64,000 nt of DNA from Catalinimonas sp038039535 (GTDB lineage: Bacteria; Bacteroidota; Bacteroidia; Cytophagales; Cyclobacteriaceae). Under the pieces are notes generated by a model. It did not search any database. It was not told the origin of the DNA and worked only from the letters and a program-made list of their open reading frames with translations. The DNA lies in contig NZ_JBBPHP010000037.1 of assembly GCF_038039535.1 (NCBI RefSeq), positions 8,377 through 72,376 on the forward strand, in the 5' to 3' direction. Shown here piece by piece: positions 51,366 through 60,920 of this stretch (the first letter of the stretch is position 1; each line of letters opens with the position of its first letter). The position numbers were made by a program, and so were the translations under genes.

Positions 51366-52466
51366 TTAATTATTGATTAGCTTTTCATACAATTGAATAT
51401 ATGATTCGGTCATTTTTTCTAAACTGAAGTGCTCCAGGATTCTTTGCTTACTGGCATCTCCCATTTCAGACCTAAGCGTTTCATTATCAATCAACAGTTC
51501 AATTTTTTCTACCAACTCATCTACAGCAAATGGCGTGATGACAAAACCAGTTTGCTGATCATCTACAATTTCAGAAGTACCTCCTCCTTTAGTGGCTATC
51601 ACGGGTTTGTTTAAAACCATATACTCCAGAATAGCATTAGAAATTCCTTCGCCATGGACCATATCATTGGTAGTGAGAACGCCGATGTCAAAAAGATTAA
51701 TAATGGATTCTACTTTTGACTGTCTGCCCGTAAAAATAATTCTATCCTTTTGATTATCAAGCACCATTTTTTGCATACTATCAAGGTTCTTTCCATCTCC
51801 AATGGCTAAAAATGTAATATCATCTCGTTTCTCAACAATTTTGAGGGCAGCTTTGATGTAGGTTGCATAATCTTTACGATCTTCAAACTTACCTACCATT
51901 CCCACTACATATTGGGTTTGTATAGAGAACTTTTTACGGATTTCATCTTTAGGAAGCAATCTTCCTATTCTCTTTAAATCAAAACCATTATGAAAGGCAT
52001 AGCTTCTGGAAGGCGGTGCATTATAGGCTTTTAACCCAGCCTTTGAATTTCCTACTATCGCATGTGAAAAAGGAAAAGTAATTTTTTTTCTGATCATGGC
52101 CTGATCAAACAAACTTTTGTTTTTAGGGGCATCAGCTATGGTAGCATTTACAAATTTGATATTTAGCAGCCTTACAATTGGGGTAACGTACACTGAAGCC
52201 ATAGTAGCCCAGCTTTGAACAATATCCGGATCAGACTTTTTTATTATATCGTATATCTTTTTGAATATACTGACGTCTTTTTTGTAACTACGTTTTAAAA
52301 AATGAATTGGAATGCCCAGTTCATAGAGTTCTTCATATTGCACTACATCGGAAAGTACGATTAACTCACACTCTATATTTCTTTTGACCAAGCCTTTTAA
52401 GAGTTCTATTAACCTTCTTTCTTTGCCACCTGTATGAAAAGAATCCGTAATTGTTAAAATTTTCAT
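51366..52466 (-). CDS. GT4-family glycosyltransferase
   Basis: A 366-residue glycosyltransferase of the GT-B fold. It starts MKILTITDSFHTGGKERRLI, the usual N-terminal GG loop, and shows the C-terminal donor-binding half with VGMVGKFEDRKDYATYIKAA, RIIFTGRQSKVESI, and the GT4 EX7E motif HGEGISNAILEYMVLNKPVI. It should add a sugar to a lipid-linked or growing polysaccharide at the cytosolic face of the inner membrane. The upstream minus-strand promoter candidate lies at 52495-52502. It belongs to the AT-rich polysaccharide locus and is divergent from the polymerase gene. Confidence 0.85.
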   Translation of the reverse strand: MKILTITDSFHTGGKERRLIELLKGLVKRNIECELIVLSDVVQYEELYELGIPIHFLKRSYKKDVSIFKKIYDIIKKSDPDIVQSWATMASVYVTPIVRLLNIKFVNATIADAPKNKSLFDQAMIRKKITFPFSHAIVGNSKAGLKAYNAPPSRSYAFHNGFDLKRIGRLLPKDEIRKKFSIQTQYVVGMVGKFEDRKDYATYIKAALKIVEKRDDITFLAIGDGKNLDSMQKMVLDNQKDRIIFTGRQSKVESIINLFDIGVLTTNDMVHGEGISNAILEYMVLNKPVIATKGGGTSEIVDDQQTGFVITPFAVDELVEKIELLIDNETLRSEMGDASKQRILEHFSLEKMTESYIQLYEKLINN

Positions 52467-52494
52467 GAATTTTGCAGAGTAATTTTATGATAGA

Positions 52495-52502
52495 CAAAAG
52501 TA
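52495..52502 (-). promoter_or_regulatory. Candidate -7 element for the GT4 gene
   Basis: On the minus strand this reads TACTTTTG, an exact match to TAnnTTTG. The start codon is 28 bases downstream, and a TTG lies 24 bases upstream (CAA at 52527-52529). Consensus-based inference. Confidence 0.35.
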
Positions 52503-52589
52503 GAAAAATACAATTTTATTACATAACAATAAATAATTAAATTTTACTACATTTTATACTATAAAATTTCAATTTAAACTTAATATTAT

Positions 52590-52597
52590 TAAATTTG
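52590..52597 (+). promoter_or_regulatory. Candidate -7 element for the polysaccharide gene set
   Basis: TAAATTTG matches TAnnTTTG exactly, 38 bases before the polymerase start. It may drive the genes 52636-57456. No clear -33 TTG is present. Confidence 0.4.
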
Positions 52598-52635
52598 TCT
52601 CAAATTATTATTATCAATATCAAGTAAGTTAATAT

Positions 52636-54015
52636 ATGGCATCTTACTTTTATATATATATAGTTTCAAGTGTAATTCTAGTGTTTTACTTTATTAGAAA
52701 AGCAAAACCAGAATATCCCATTCTTACATTTCTAATTTGTCTTTGGATATTTAATGGTGATGTGGCTAATATGGAAGGGTTAAAAGTGAGTGTTGGTGGA
52801 GCATTTGACCTTCAGCCATTAAGAGTTTTATTCTTATTTTCAGTAGCTTTTCTAATCATTGACCCTTTCATTAAACAATACAAAAAAAGATCTAACCATA
52901 CCGAATTTCGTGTACAACCGAGATATGAAGCCTATCTTATTGCATTTACGATTGTTTCTGCAATTTCGTTTATTATTTATACTGCTTCAAATCCTGCCAA
53001 GCTTTTTGTAGCACTTACAACAGTCTCCAGTTTTTTAGTAATTTATTTTGCTGTAAAAAGAGGGGCAGATGAAGGGATGAAAAAGGTTGTGAAAAACTCT
53101 TTAGTTAGCGTTGCAGTGATTTCTTGTTTAATCGCTGTGTATCAATTAGTAGGAGACCAATCATTTTTTAGAGTAAATCCAGACTATGGAAGAACTGCGT
53201 TTGGAGGATTACTAAGATCTACTGGTGTATTTAGAGATGATTATATCCACTCATATGTAGTGTTTACAGCATTGGTCTGGGTTTCATTTACAGATTTCTA
53301 TGGCATAAAAAAAAGAATTTTAGGTGGTATATTTTTGGTAGGAATTCTAGTAGCATTTATGCGTATGGGTTATGTAGTTACAGCCTTCTTTGTAGCTCAT
53401 GCAATAATTTATGCCAGTAATGTTAATCTTAAATTGAAAGTACTGGTGATTACATTTTCAGTTATCATTAGCGTCTTTGCTCTTTTTCTGGTTTTAAGTA
53501 GTGGAGTGATGGAGTCTTCAGTCGCGCAAGAGAGAATGATGGATGAAGGTACTATGGAATTAAGGTATGAACTGTATCAGAAGGGTTTAGAAGTAAGTTT
53601 TAGTGATATCAATGGACTTATTTTTGGTTATGGAGGTACCGAAAGCCCAACCTATTATAAAGCTATGTATGATGTTACAGGAAATCAATCCTGGGCTTTA
53701 GGAGAAAGAGGGGGGTGGCATAATTTATTTTTAGAAGTATTATTTTTTAATGGGTTACCTGCATTAATTTTTTTATGTCTCTTTTTATATTCAATTACTC
53801 AATATTATCTACGCCTGAATAAAATTACTGAGCATGAAGAATATTATATCCCTTTCTATCTCGTAGTAGGCTATCTTATAGCAAATCTAACATTAGGTTT
53901 GGGACTGGAAACAAACTTTGGGATTATTATTGCAATCTCATCAGCTATAATGCTAAAAAAGAGAGAAAGTCAGATTAAAATAGAAAGCTCATATGCCAGC
54001 AAAAACTACGCTTGA
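52636..54015 (+). CDS. O-antigen/exopolysaccharide polymerase (Wzy-like) membrane protein
   Basis: A 459-residue membrane protein with about 11 hydrophobic segments and a large extracytoplasmic loop between the later ones (about 295-360), the typical shape of O-antigen polymerases and ligases. The loop contains ERMMDEGTMELRYELYQKGL and ALGERGGWHNLFLEVLFFNG, similar to the H-x-x-x-L-E region of Wzy/WaaL proteins. It should join repeat units of a surface polysaccharide at the periplasmic face. Its end overlaps the flippase gene by 23 bases. Low sequence similarity is normal for this group, so the exact type is uncertain. Confidence 0.75.
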   Translation: MASYFYIYIVSSVILVFYFIRKAKPEYPILTFLICLWIFNGDVANMEGLKVSVGGAFDLQPLRVLFLFSVAFLIIDPFIKQYKKRSNHTEFRVQPRYEAYLIAFTIVSAISFIIYTASNPAKLFVALTTVSSFLVIYFAVKRGADEGMKKVVKNSLVSVAVISCLIAVYQLVGDQSFFRVNPDYGRTAFGGLLRSTGVFRDDYIHSYVVFTALVWVSFTDFYGIKKRILGGIFLVGILVAFMRMGYVVTAFFVAHAIIYASNVNLKLKVLVITFSVIISVFALFLVLSSGVMESSVAQERMMDEGTMELRYELYQKGLEVSFSDINGLIFGYGGTESPTYYKAMYDVTGNQSWALGERGGWHNLFLEVLFFNGLPALIFLCLFLYSITQYYLRLNKITEHEEYYIPFYLVVGYLIANLTLGLGLETNFGIIIAISSAIMLKKRESQIKIESSYASKNYA

Positions 54016-55246
54016 GAAAGCTTGGAAGAAAGTAAACTCAAAATCTGGCCGTCAGATTTTCTCACTTTTAGGCTCAAATGTTTTGGTAATTGTTTTAGGT
54101 GTGGTGGTAAGTATAATCAACACCAGATTACTGGGTCCAGAAGCTTATGGTGATTATAAATTTATTCAATCTCTTTGGGGGTTTATATTAATATTACTTA
54201 CTGGTGGGGCATTCAATACTGCTGGAAGACTAGTAGCATTAAATGAATATCAAGGCAGGAAAAAAGAGTTATTAGGCGGTATATTTACTGTATCTGGGGC
54301 TACCTGCTTTCTTTTCATGATAGTTGTTCTTGTGGCCTCCTACATTCAAGAAAACATCTACGATAATGGATTGGGTGAAACCATCAGATTACTTTTGCCA
54401 GTGGTGTTCTTTTTTCCCTTTAAGGAAATTCTGGAACGTATATTAGAAGGTGATAATAGAATCTATGATTTATCGGCTTACAGGCTATCCCAAAAAATTC
54501 TCTACATAATCCCTACTTTCTTAATTGGGTATTTTTCTACACTCACCTTGGAGTTATCTCTTCTTATTCATCTTTTGGCAATCGCAATTTTTTTACCCTA
54601 TGTCTATATAAGCATGAAGCCTAAGTTCAAGAACTTGAAGAAAAGCTTTATGGTAATCAAAGAGGAAAATGCAAAACATGGATTTCCTATATATATAGGT
54701 TCCCTTGCAAGCAATGGAAGTCAACATTTAAGCGCATTTACAATCAGTTACTTCCTAGATAATGTGAGTGTAGGGTACTTTGCACTTTCAAACACAATTG
54801 CAACTCCCCTAATGATGATTCCTCAAACTATTGGAACAACATCATTTAAAAAGTTCGCAAATTCTAAGAGTATACCTGTTAAAACTGTACTAGCTACTAT
54901 AGCAGTTTCAATAATAGCTTTGGTTGCTTTTAACATTATAGTGAAATATGTAATTCTATTTGTTTACTCAGATGAATACCTTCCTGTTTTACCATATGTT
55001 CGTTTGGTCTCATTATCATATGTAATTCAAGGATTTTGTTTTTTCATAAATAGATTTTTGAGTTCTCATGGAAGAGGTAAGGAGCTCAGAAATGCATCAT
55101 TCGTGAGAGGAGGAATAAATATTCTGGGTTTTATTGTACTCGTCAAATACTTTGGAATTGATGGCGCTTGTATAACATTGATCATCTCAAATGCTGTTTA
55201 TTTAACCACTCTTTATTTTCAATATAAAAGGTATATAAGAAGCTAA
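53993..55246 (+). CDS. Polysaccharide flippase (Wzx/MATE-like)
   Basis: A 417-residue membrane protein with about 12 hydrophobic segments. The opening SGRQIFSLLGSNVLVIVLG and NTRLLGPEAYGDYKFIQSLW are typical of the polysaccharide biosynthesis (MviN/MATE) superfamily, as is the middle FTISYFLDNVSVGYFALSNT. It should flip a lipid-linked repeat unit across the inner membrane for the polymerase. It overlaps the polymerase gene by 23 bases and lies 6 bases before the sulfotransferase gene, so the genes are co-transcribed. Confidence 0.85.
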   Translation: MPAKTTLEKAWKKVNSKSGRQIFSLLGSNVLVIVLGVVVSIINTRLLGPEAYGDYKFIQSLWGFILILLTGGAFNTAGRLVALNEYQGRKKELLGGIFTVSGATCFLFMIVVLVASYIQENIYDNGLGETIRLLLPVVFFFPFKEILERILEGDNRIYDLSAYRLSQKILYIIPTFLIGYFSTLTLELSLLIHLLAIAIFLPYVYISMKPKFKNLKKSFMVIKEENAKHGFPIYIGSLASNGSQHLSAFTISYFLDNVSVGYFALSNTIATPLMMIPQTIGTTSFKKFANSKSIPVKTVLATIAVSIIALVAFNIIVKYVILFVYSDEYLPVLPYVRLVSLSYVIQGFCFFINRFLSSHGRGKELRNASFVRGGINILGFIVLVKYFGIDGACITLIISNAVYLTTLYFQYKRYIRS

Positions 55247-55252
55247 TAATTT

Positions 55253-56188
55253 ATGGCAAAATTGGTATATATAGTTTCTACTGGGCATTCGGGATCTACC
55301 CTATTAGATTTACTTATTGGGTCTATTCCTGGTGTTTTTTCTACTGGTGAGATAAGAAGACTCCCATGGCAACTTGCACATAAAAACTTATCAGAGAAAT
55401 CAGTGGACAATCAAAACATCTGCAGTTGCCTCAAACCCTTCGATAAGTGTGAAGTTTGGACACATGTAGTTGAAGAGTTAAGTAAAGATGCAGGTTGTAA
55501 TATTATGGATCATCCTGATAAGTTTCCCATTAGTATGTTGATTGGGCACGAGGCCACTTATAAGATGACAGTTAAAGATTATGCATACAATGGCTTATAC
55601 AAAAAAAGCCTTATTCATTCCAATTTACATTGGTTAGCTAATATAATATACAAAACTCAACTCGAGAGAATAAAAAATAATTGGAAACTTTTTGAATCCA
55701 TTGAAAAAGTAACAGGTGATCAATTTATAGTGGATTCAAGCAAAGATATAGCTCGCTTCCCTTTTCTTCATACCTATAGACCTGATGATACCTATCTTAT
55801 TGTAAATAAAAGGGACTCACTCCGTTTTGCTAATTCATATATTAAAAGAGGACTCTCTCCAAAAAACAGTCTAAAAGCTAGATATGGTTTTTACAAGACT
55901 GTTTATAAGATAATAAATAATAATCCTAGTATTAAATATATGGATGTTTTATATGAAGATTTATGCGAAAACCCTTCTTTACTGAGAAAAAAGATTGCTG
56001 ATTTCCTTGGTATAAAACTTTCTTCATTGGAATATAATATTAATACAAAAGATTATCATTTAGTTGAGGGTAATCCAATGCGATACAAAGGAGAACTGAA
56101 CATCCGAATTGATAATAATTGGAAAAAGAGTCTTAGTAATGATGAGTTTAAAACTATTACGCAATTATCTGAAAAGTATAACATATAA
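55253..56188 (+). CDS. Sulfotransferase-family protein
   Basis: A 311-residue protein of the sulfotransferase superfamily. The N-terminal 5'-phosphosulfate loop is VSTGHSGSTLLDLLIGS near residue 8. The 3'-phosphate binding region is FIVDSSKDIARFPFLHTY near 157, followed by YLIVNKRDSLRFANSYIKRG, where the Arg and Ser would contact PAPS. It probably sulfates the polysaccharide or its lipid-linked unit using PAPS. It follows the flippase by 6 bases and precedes a GT4 gene by 35 bases. Other P-loop roles are possible but less likely given the motif set. Confidence 0.8.
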   Translation: MAKLVYIVSTGHSGSTLLDLLIGSIPGVFSTGEIRRLPWQLAHKNLSEKSVDNQNICSCLKPFDKCEVWTHVVEELSKDAGCNIMDHPDKFPISMLIGHEATYKMTVKDYAYNGLYKKSLIHSNLHWLANIIYKTQLERIKNNWKLFESIEKVTGDQFIVDSSKDIARFPFLHTYRPDDTYLIVNKRDSLRFANSYIKRGLSPKNSLKARYGFYKTVYKIINNNPSIKYMDVLYEDLCENPSLLRKKIADFLGIKLSSLEYNINTKDYHLVEGNPMRYKGELNIRIDNNWKKSLSNDEFKTITQLSEKYNI

Positions 56189-56223
56189 ACTTTCATGATT
56201 TTTTTCATTAGATTTTACAAACA

Positions 56224-57456
56224 ATGAGAATAAAAATAGTTTTAAAACAACCCTATCCTATAGGTTTTGCTTCAACAAATCGGGTTCACCTTTATGCCAA
56301 AGGGATGGTAGAAGCTGGCCACAGTGTAGATATATACATACCTGTACCTCCCTCAGAAAATAGTTACTTAGAAAATGTGAAGGTAAAGGGTGAGTATCAA
56401 GGCATTAATTATTTATATACCTCTAATCGTACACAGAGAAGTAAGAGTTTCTTTGGAAGAAGGCTACACGACATTTGGGGAGTAGTTAATGCTGGCATTC
56501 AATTATTTAGAGACAAAAAAAATAGTCATGCTTTAATTCTTATCAGTACAGAACCTTTTCATATACTTTTTTTCAGGTTTGTAGCAAATATTTCCAAATT
56601 AGTTTATCTGACAGAATGCAACGAATATCCATTCGTATTTAACAAAAGCGGCTCAATAAGAAGTAGCCGCTGGTTTCAAAAGTTTTACATTAAAAGACTT
56701 ATTTCATTGTATGATGGATTGATTGTGATCTCAAACAATCTGAAGTATTTTTATGAACAGCAAATAGGACACAAAGTTTCTTACAAACTAATACCAGTAC
56801 TTGTTGATTGTCAGGAATTTACAAGTGTACCAGCCAATAAAGAACACTTTATTGCCTATGCTGGGAACCTTTCGCAAGATAAAGATGGATTATATACTCA
56901 GCTCGAGGCTTTTGCTCAAGCTAGTAAAAAGTTTCCTGAACTAAAGTTTTATATTATAGGTAAAGCGCAGAGGCCACAAACTAAGGAGAAAGCTGACGAA
57001 ATCATTAAAGAATTAAAAATTCAGGATAAAGTTATTTTTACGGGCTTTATAAGTCGGAAAGAATTGGTTACTATTTTCAGAAATGCTAGTGCTCTTATGT
57101 TATATAAGCCAGACAGCATTCAGGCTGAGTATTGCTTTCCCAGTAAAACTGCTGAATATCTTGCTTCTGGTTCCCCGGTAGTTACCACTTCCACTGGTGA
57201 ATTAAAAAACTATTTGAGGCATGAAGTCTCTGCTTTATTATCTGATCCAAATGACAAGGAGGCACTTGCTAATAATTTAATCAAAGCGTTATCAGATGTC
57301 AATCTGGCAAAAAGAATCAGTAAAAATGGATTTGAAATAGCTTTAAATGAATTTGATTATCAATTACAATCTCAAAAAATTATTGAATTTATCAGTGAAC
57401 TTCGTTCAAAAAAATTTCCGAGGCCCTCAAAAAAGAAACTTCTCAATAGCATCTGA
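56224..57456 (+). CDS. GT4-family glycosyltransferase
   Basis: A 410-residue GT-B glycosyltransferase. It begins MRIKIVLKQPYPIGFASTNR, with the N-terminal domain to about 190, and then shows the donor half: AYAGNLSQDKDGLYTQLEAF, VIFTGFISRKELVTIF, and KTAEYLASGSPVVTTSTGEL, which carries the GT4 glutamate motif. It is the last plus-strand gene of the set 52636-57456 and ends before a strong bidirectional terminator. Donor and acceptor sugars cannot be read. Confidence 0.85.
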   Translation: MRIKIVLKQPYPIGFASTNRVHLYAKGMVEAGHSVDIYIPVPPSENSYLENVKVKGEYQGINYLYTSNRTQRSKSFFGRRLHDIWGVVNAGIQLFRDKKNSHALILISTEPFHILFFRFVANISKLVYLTECNEYPFVFNKSGSIRSSRWFQKFYIKRLISLYDGLIVISNNLKYFYEQQIGHKVSYKLIPVLVDCQEFTSVPANKEHFIAYAGNLSQDKDGLYTQLEAFAQASKKFPELKFYIIGKAQRPQTKEKADEIIKELKIQDKVIFTGFISRKELVTIFRNASALMLYKPDSIQAEYCFPSKTAEYLASGSPVVTTSTGELKNYLRHEVSALLSDPNDKEALANNLIKALSDVNLAKRISKNGFEIALNEFDYQLQSQKIIEFISELRSKKFPRPSKKKLLNSI

Positions 57457-57488
57457 ACGATTCATTTGATTTTGCTGAAAATACATAA

Positions 57489-57516
57489 AAAGCGGTAAGT
57501 TTAAATTTACCGCTTT
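57489..57516. terminator. Bidirectional terminator between convergent genes
   Basis: AAAGCGGTAA (57489-57498) pairs with TTACCGCTTT (57507-57516) around an 8-base loop. It lies between the GT4 gene and the large minus-strand gene. The flanks are A-rich upstream and T-containing downstream, so it may act both ways. Confidence 0.8.
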
Positions 57517-57533
57517 CCTAAACTTCTTAAAAT

Positions 57534-60500
57534 TTATTGTTTTACAACTCTTCTGCTGTCTATATGCTCACCATTTTGATAGATACTTAAAATATAAATA
57601 CCAGGCTTGTTAACCACATATGTATCAAGCTTTAGTATCTGGTATCCTTCATTTAGAGTAAATGTTTTTTGAATCACAGAGCTTCCAGTAATGTCAGATA
57701 GGCTTATTTCATATTTAGAATCTATACTTGAGCTAAGCTCTATGCTTATGTATTCATCAAAAGGCACAGGATAAACACTTAATATTTCATCCCTGTATTC
57801 TTCAATAGAAAGTTCATTTTCCAAAGACTCATTGGGTATTGCATTGTCTTTTACCACATTACTAAGCCTTGCGTTACTAGGGTTGTTGACAAATAATACA
57901 TTAGCAGGGATCAATCGCTTTGAAATTCCCGGACCGCTATATCTTACTTCTAATATTTGGCCTGATACATTTTCAAAGAAGTCAACTTCTATCACATGAT
58001 ATCCTGAACTAAGGGAAATAGAACCAGAACGCTCGCGAGGTCCATGTGTACCATCATTATCTACGACCTTTGAACCATTGATATACAATTCGCTACCATC
58101 ATCTGAATTGGTGTAGAAAGTATAATTCCCAGCATTTTCTATCTTTATATAACCTTCAAAAGCAAAGCCAAAGTGTTCTCCTCTCTCTCGGGGGGCAAGC
58201 GTAAAATTAGAAACTATTCCTGTTTTACGGGCTTGCATATTGTCATAATTAGGAATATTAGACCAGCTGCCTTCGTAATATTTATAGTTAACTCCATTGG
58301 CAACATCATCACCTGGTTCTGGACTAGGTGATGGACTTGGAGAACTTTCGCCTTCTCTATATAAAACATTGGAAGGGATCAATCGCTTTGAAATTCCCGG
58401 ACCACTATACCTGACCTCCAATACCTGGCCTCTTGTTCTTTCAAAGAATAAGACTTCTATGGCATGATAGCCTGAAGAAAGGGAAACAGAGCCAGAACGC
58501 TCACGAGGTCCATGTAAACCATCATTATCTACGATTTTAGATCCATTGATATACAATTCGCTTCCATCGTCTGAGTTAGTATAGAAGGTATAGCTGCCGC
58601 TATTTTCTACCTTTATAAAACCTTTATATCTAAAGCCAAAGTTTTCTTCTCTATCTCTGGGATTAAGAGAGAAATTAGAAACATTACCTGTTTTGCGGGC
58701 CTGTATATTATCAAAGTTAGGAATACTTGACCAGCCACCTTCAAAGTACTCATAGTTTAATCCATTGGCTACATCATCTTCTGGTTCTGGATCTGGAGCA
58801 GGTGATTCGCTACCTGCCTCTCTAAATAAAACATTAGAAGGGATTAAACGCTTTGAAATACCCGGTCCACTATACCTAACATCTAATACCTGACCAGCTG
58901 TTCTTTCAAAAAACATAACCTCAATAGTGTGGTACCCAGAGGATAAATTTACAGAACCTGACCTTTCTCTTGGTGCATGTATTCCATCATTATCAACGAC
59001 CTTTGATCCATTGATATACAACTCACTTCCGTCATCGGAGGTAGTATAAAATGTATAACTTCCACTATTTTCTATTTTAATAAACCCTTTAAATAAAAAG
59101 CCAAAGTTCTCTTCTCTATTTCGTGGAGCTAATGAGAAATTTGATACGATTCCTGTCTTACGGGCCTGCATATTATCAAAATTAGGAATGCTTGACCAGC
59201 TACCTTCAAAGTACTCATAGTTTAATCCATTGGCAACATCATCTCCTGGTTCAGGATCTGGAGTAGGATCTCCACTACTTGAACTGTTTACTGTGATTGT
59301 GACTTCATCAGAGCCGCTTTGCCCCTTATTATCTTCCACAGATAGTCTAAACTTATAAATACCCTCAGAAAAGTTGGTAAGTGTGAGTTTATTATAACCA
59401 TCTTCATTCATACTTACGTTGGGCCCAGATGTTTTACTCCAGTCGTAAGATGAGATACTACCATCATCTTGTACATTAGCCTCAATAACTATCTGGTTGA
59501 GGGGTAAAGTATATGTTTTGTCAGAACCTAAGCTAACTGTAGGAGGATTGTCAGAGGTAGATGAAGAACTTCCAAATTGATAAGCACCAATATCAGGCCT
59601 TCCTGAGACAGACACTCCCGCGATGCCTTCAGTAAAACCTGAAATACTCGTACCATTATCAATAGCAGGAGAACTTGATTTTAATTTATAGTTGTCAGAA
59701 TTATGATCTGCAAATACCTCTGAAGCTGAGGCTCTTACATCCCCACTACTATTGTAGCGACTTTCACTTGTTCCTGAGATCAGCAAATTATTTGAAGCTC
59801 TAATAGATGTGTTTACATTAAGATCTCCATTTCTTCCCCACAATATATTATTTCTTAATGAAATTCCATTTGTGTTCCCAATATACACAGCCTGTTTTTC
59901 AAGACTTAGTGCAGTATTATTGTAAATATCGATGTCTGTGCTTGATGAAGGGATTGATATAGCTTCACCTTTTACATCATAAATTAAATTACCATAAATT
60001 TTAATTTTGTCTCCACCATTAGTAGTGATACCAACCTGAAGACTTGAAGAGGAATGTCTAAGATTATATACCTTATTGTAGCGAACTACTACATCTTCAC
60101 TGGTTACCCTACCCGCGCCTGCTTTGATACCATTTCCTGCGACAATAGAACCTGAGGGAAGTGTGGAAATATCATTATACTCAACTATTATGTCTATCCC
60201 ACCAAAAAGATCAATACCATCATCTCTCCATCTTGTAATCTTATTATTTCTAATTACCAGACCGTTAAAGTCTCCGTATCTCGCAACTATACCATCATCA
60301 GAAGCATTAGAAACAGTATTATTTTCAACTATACCTCCTACTCTCATACCTCCATGCCCATATATACATTGAAAAAAACCTGACACTTCATTTCCAATAA
60401 CTTTTGTAGCACTACTCATTCCCCCTTCTAACAAACCAGCATAAACGATTCCACTATTACCATCATTGCCCTGGACTTTACAGTTAAGAATTTCATTTCC

Positions 60501-60920
60501 CACAGCATTTCCCCTAACAGCTATTCCACTTCTTCCAGAAGGAGCTATTGCATGTATATTTTCAACTTTAATATAGCTTTTTATTCTTATGTTGATTGCA
60601 TAATCACCACCACTAGGTGCAATAATTGGCATATTACCTGAACCATAAGCACCAAAAGTAATCAATCTGCCGGAAGTACCACTTGTACCAGGTAGAAGTT
60701 CCTCATTCCACCTATCTCCCCTTCTAAATAATACCTGATCACCAGGTTGTAAATTGGTATCATTTACTTTTCTAATAGTTCTCCAAGCTGCTGATGAAGA
60801 CCTTCCACTATTACTATCATTACCGGAAGTAGAAACATAATATGTGTTCTGAGCATAGACACTCATACACATAAACAGAAACAATACGGATAACTTAAGC
60901 TTAGTAAATACTTTTCTCAT
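57534..60920 (-). CDS. Large secreted beta-helix protein with PKD, three PA14 domains and T9SS sorting tail
   Basis: A 1128-residue secreted protein. Residues 1-23 are a signal peptide. Residues about 25-450 form a right-handed beta-helix that starts with a DUF1565-like NTYYVSTSGNDSNSGRSSSA, then has parallel turns such as NEILNCKVQGN, NNTVSNASDDGIV and RNNKITRWRDDGIDLFGG, as in pectate lyase-like and polysaccharide-binding proteins. A PKD-like domain follows (PPTVSLGSDKTYTLPLNQIV). Three near-identical PA14 sugar-binding domains come next (each with YTFYT-SDDGSELYINGSK). The last 80 residues (VYPVPFDEYISIEL to the Arg/Val-rich end) are a type A T9SS sorting signal. It probably binds or cleaves polysaccharide at the surface. 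Confidence 0.88.
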   Translation of the reverse strand: MRKVFTKLKLSVLFLFMCMSVYAQNTYYVSTSGNDSNSGRSSSAAWRTIRKVNDTNLQPGDQVLFRRGDRWNEELLPGTSGTSGRLITFGAYGSGNMPIIAPSGGDYAINIRIKSYIKVENIHAIAPSGRSGIAVRGNAVGNEILNCKVQGNDGNSGIVYAGLLEGGMSSATKVIGNEVSGFFQCIYGHGGMRVGGIVENNTVSNASDDGIVARYGDFNGLVIRNNKITRWRDDGIDLFGGIDIIVEYNDISTLPSGSIVAGNGIKAGAGRVTSEDVVVRYNKVYNLRHSSSSLQVGITTNGGDKIKIYGNLIYDVKGEAISIPSSSTDIDIYNNTALSLEKQAVYIGNTNGISLRNNILWGRNGDLNVNTSIRASNNLLISGTSESRYNSSGDVRASASEVFADHNSDNYKLKSSSPAIDNGTSISGFTEGIAGVSVSGRPDIGAYQFGSSSSTSDNPPTVSLGSDKTYTLPLNQIVIEANVQDDGSISSYDWSKTSGPNVSMNEDGYNKLTLTNFSEGIYKFRLSVEDNKGQSGSDEVTITVNSSSSGDPTPDPEPGDDVANGLNYEYFEGSWSSIPNFDNMQARKTGIVSNFSLAPRNREENFGFLFKGFIKIENSGSYTFYTTSDDGSELYINGSKVVDNDGIHAPRERSGSVNLSSGYHTIEVMFFERTAGQVLDVRYSGPGISKRLIPSNVLFREAGSESPAPDPEPEDDVANGLNYEYFEGGWSSIPNFDNIQARKTGNVSNFSLNPRDREENFGFRYKGFIKVENSGSYTFYTNSDDGSELYINGSKIVDNDGLHGPRERSGSVSLSSGYHAIEVLFFERTRGQVLEVRYSGPGISKRLIPSNVLYREGESSPSPSPSPEPGDDVANGVNYKYYEGSWSNIPNYDNMQARKTGIVSNFTLAPRERGEHFGFAFEGYIKIENAGNYTFYTNSDDGSELYINGSKVVDNDGTHGPRERSGSISLSSGYHVIEVDFFENVSGQILEVRYSGPGISKRLIPANVLFVNNPSNARLSNVVKDNAIPNESLENELSIEEYRDEILSVYPVPFDEYISIELSSSIDSKYEISLSDITGSSVIQKTFTLNEGYQILKLDTYVVNKPGIYILSIYQNGEHIDSRRVVKQ
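57890..59247 (-). repeat. Three in-gene repeats encoding PA14 domains
   Basis: The PA14-coding units start near 59247, 58779 and 58312 on the minus strand, a period of about 467-468 bases (156 codons). Each unit includes a Pro/Glu/Asp-rich linker (DPEPGDDVANG type) before the domain. The high similarity over whole units suggests recent tandem duplication within the gene. Confidence 0.85.
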
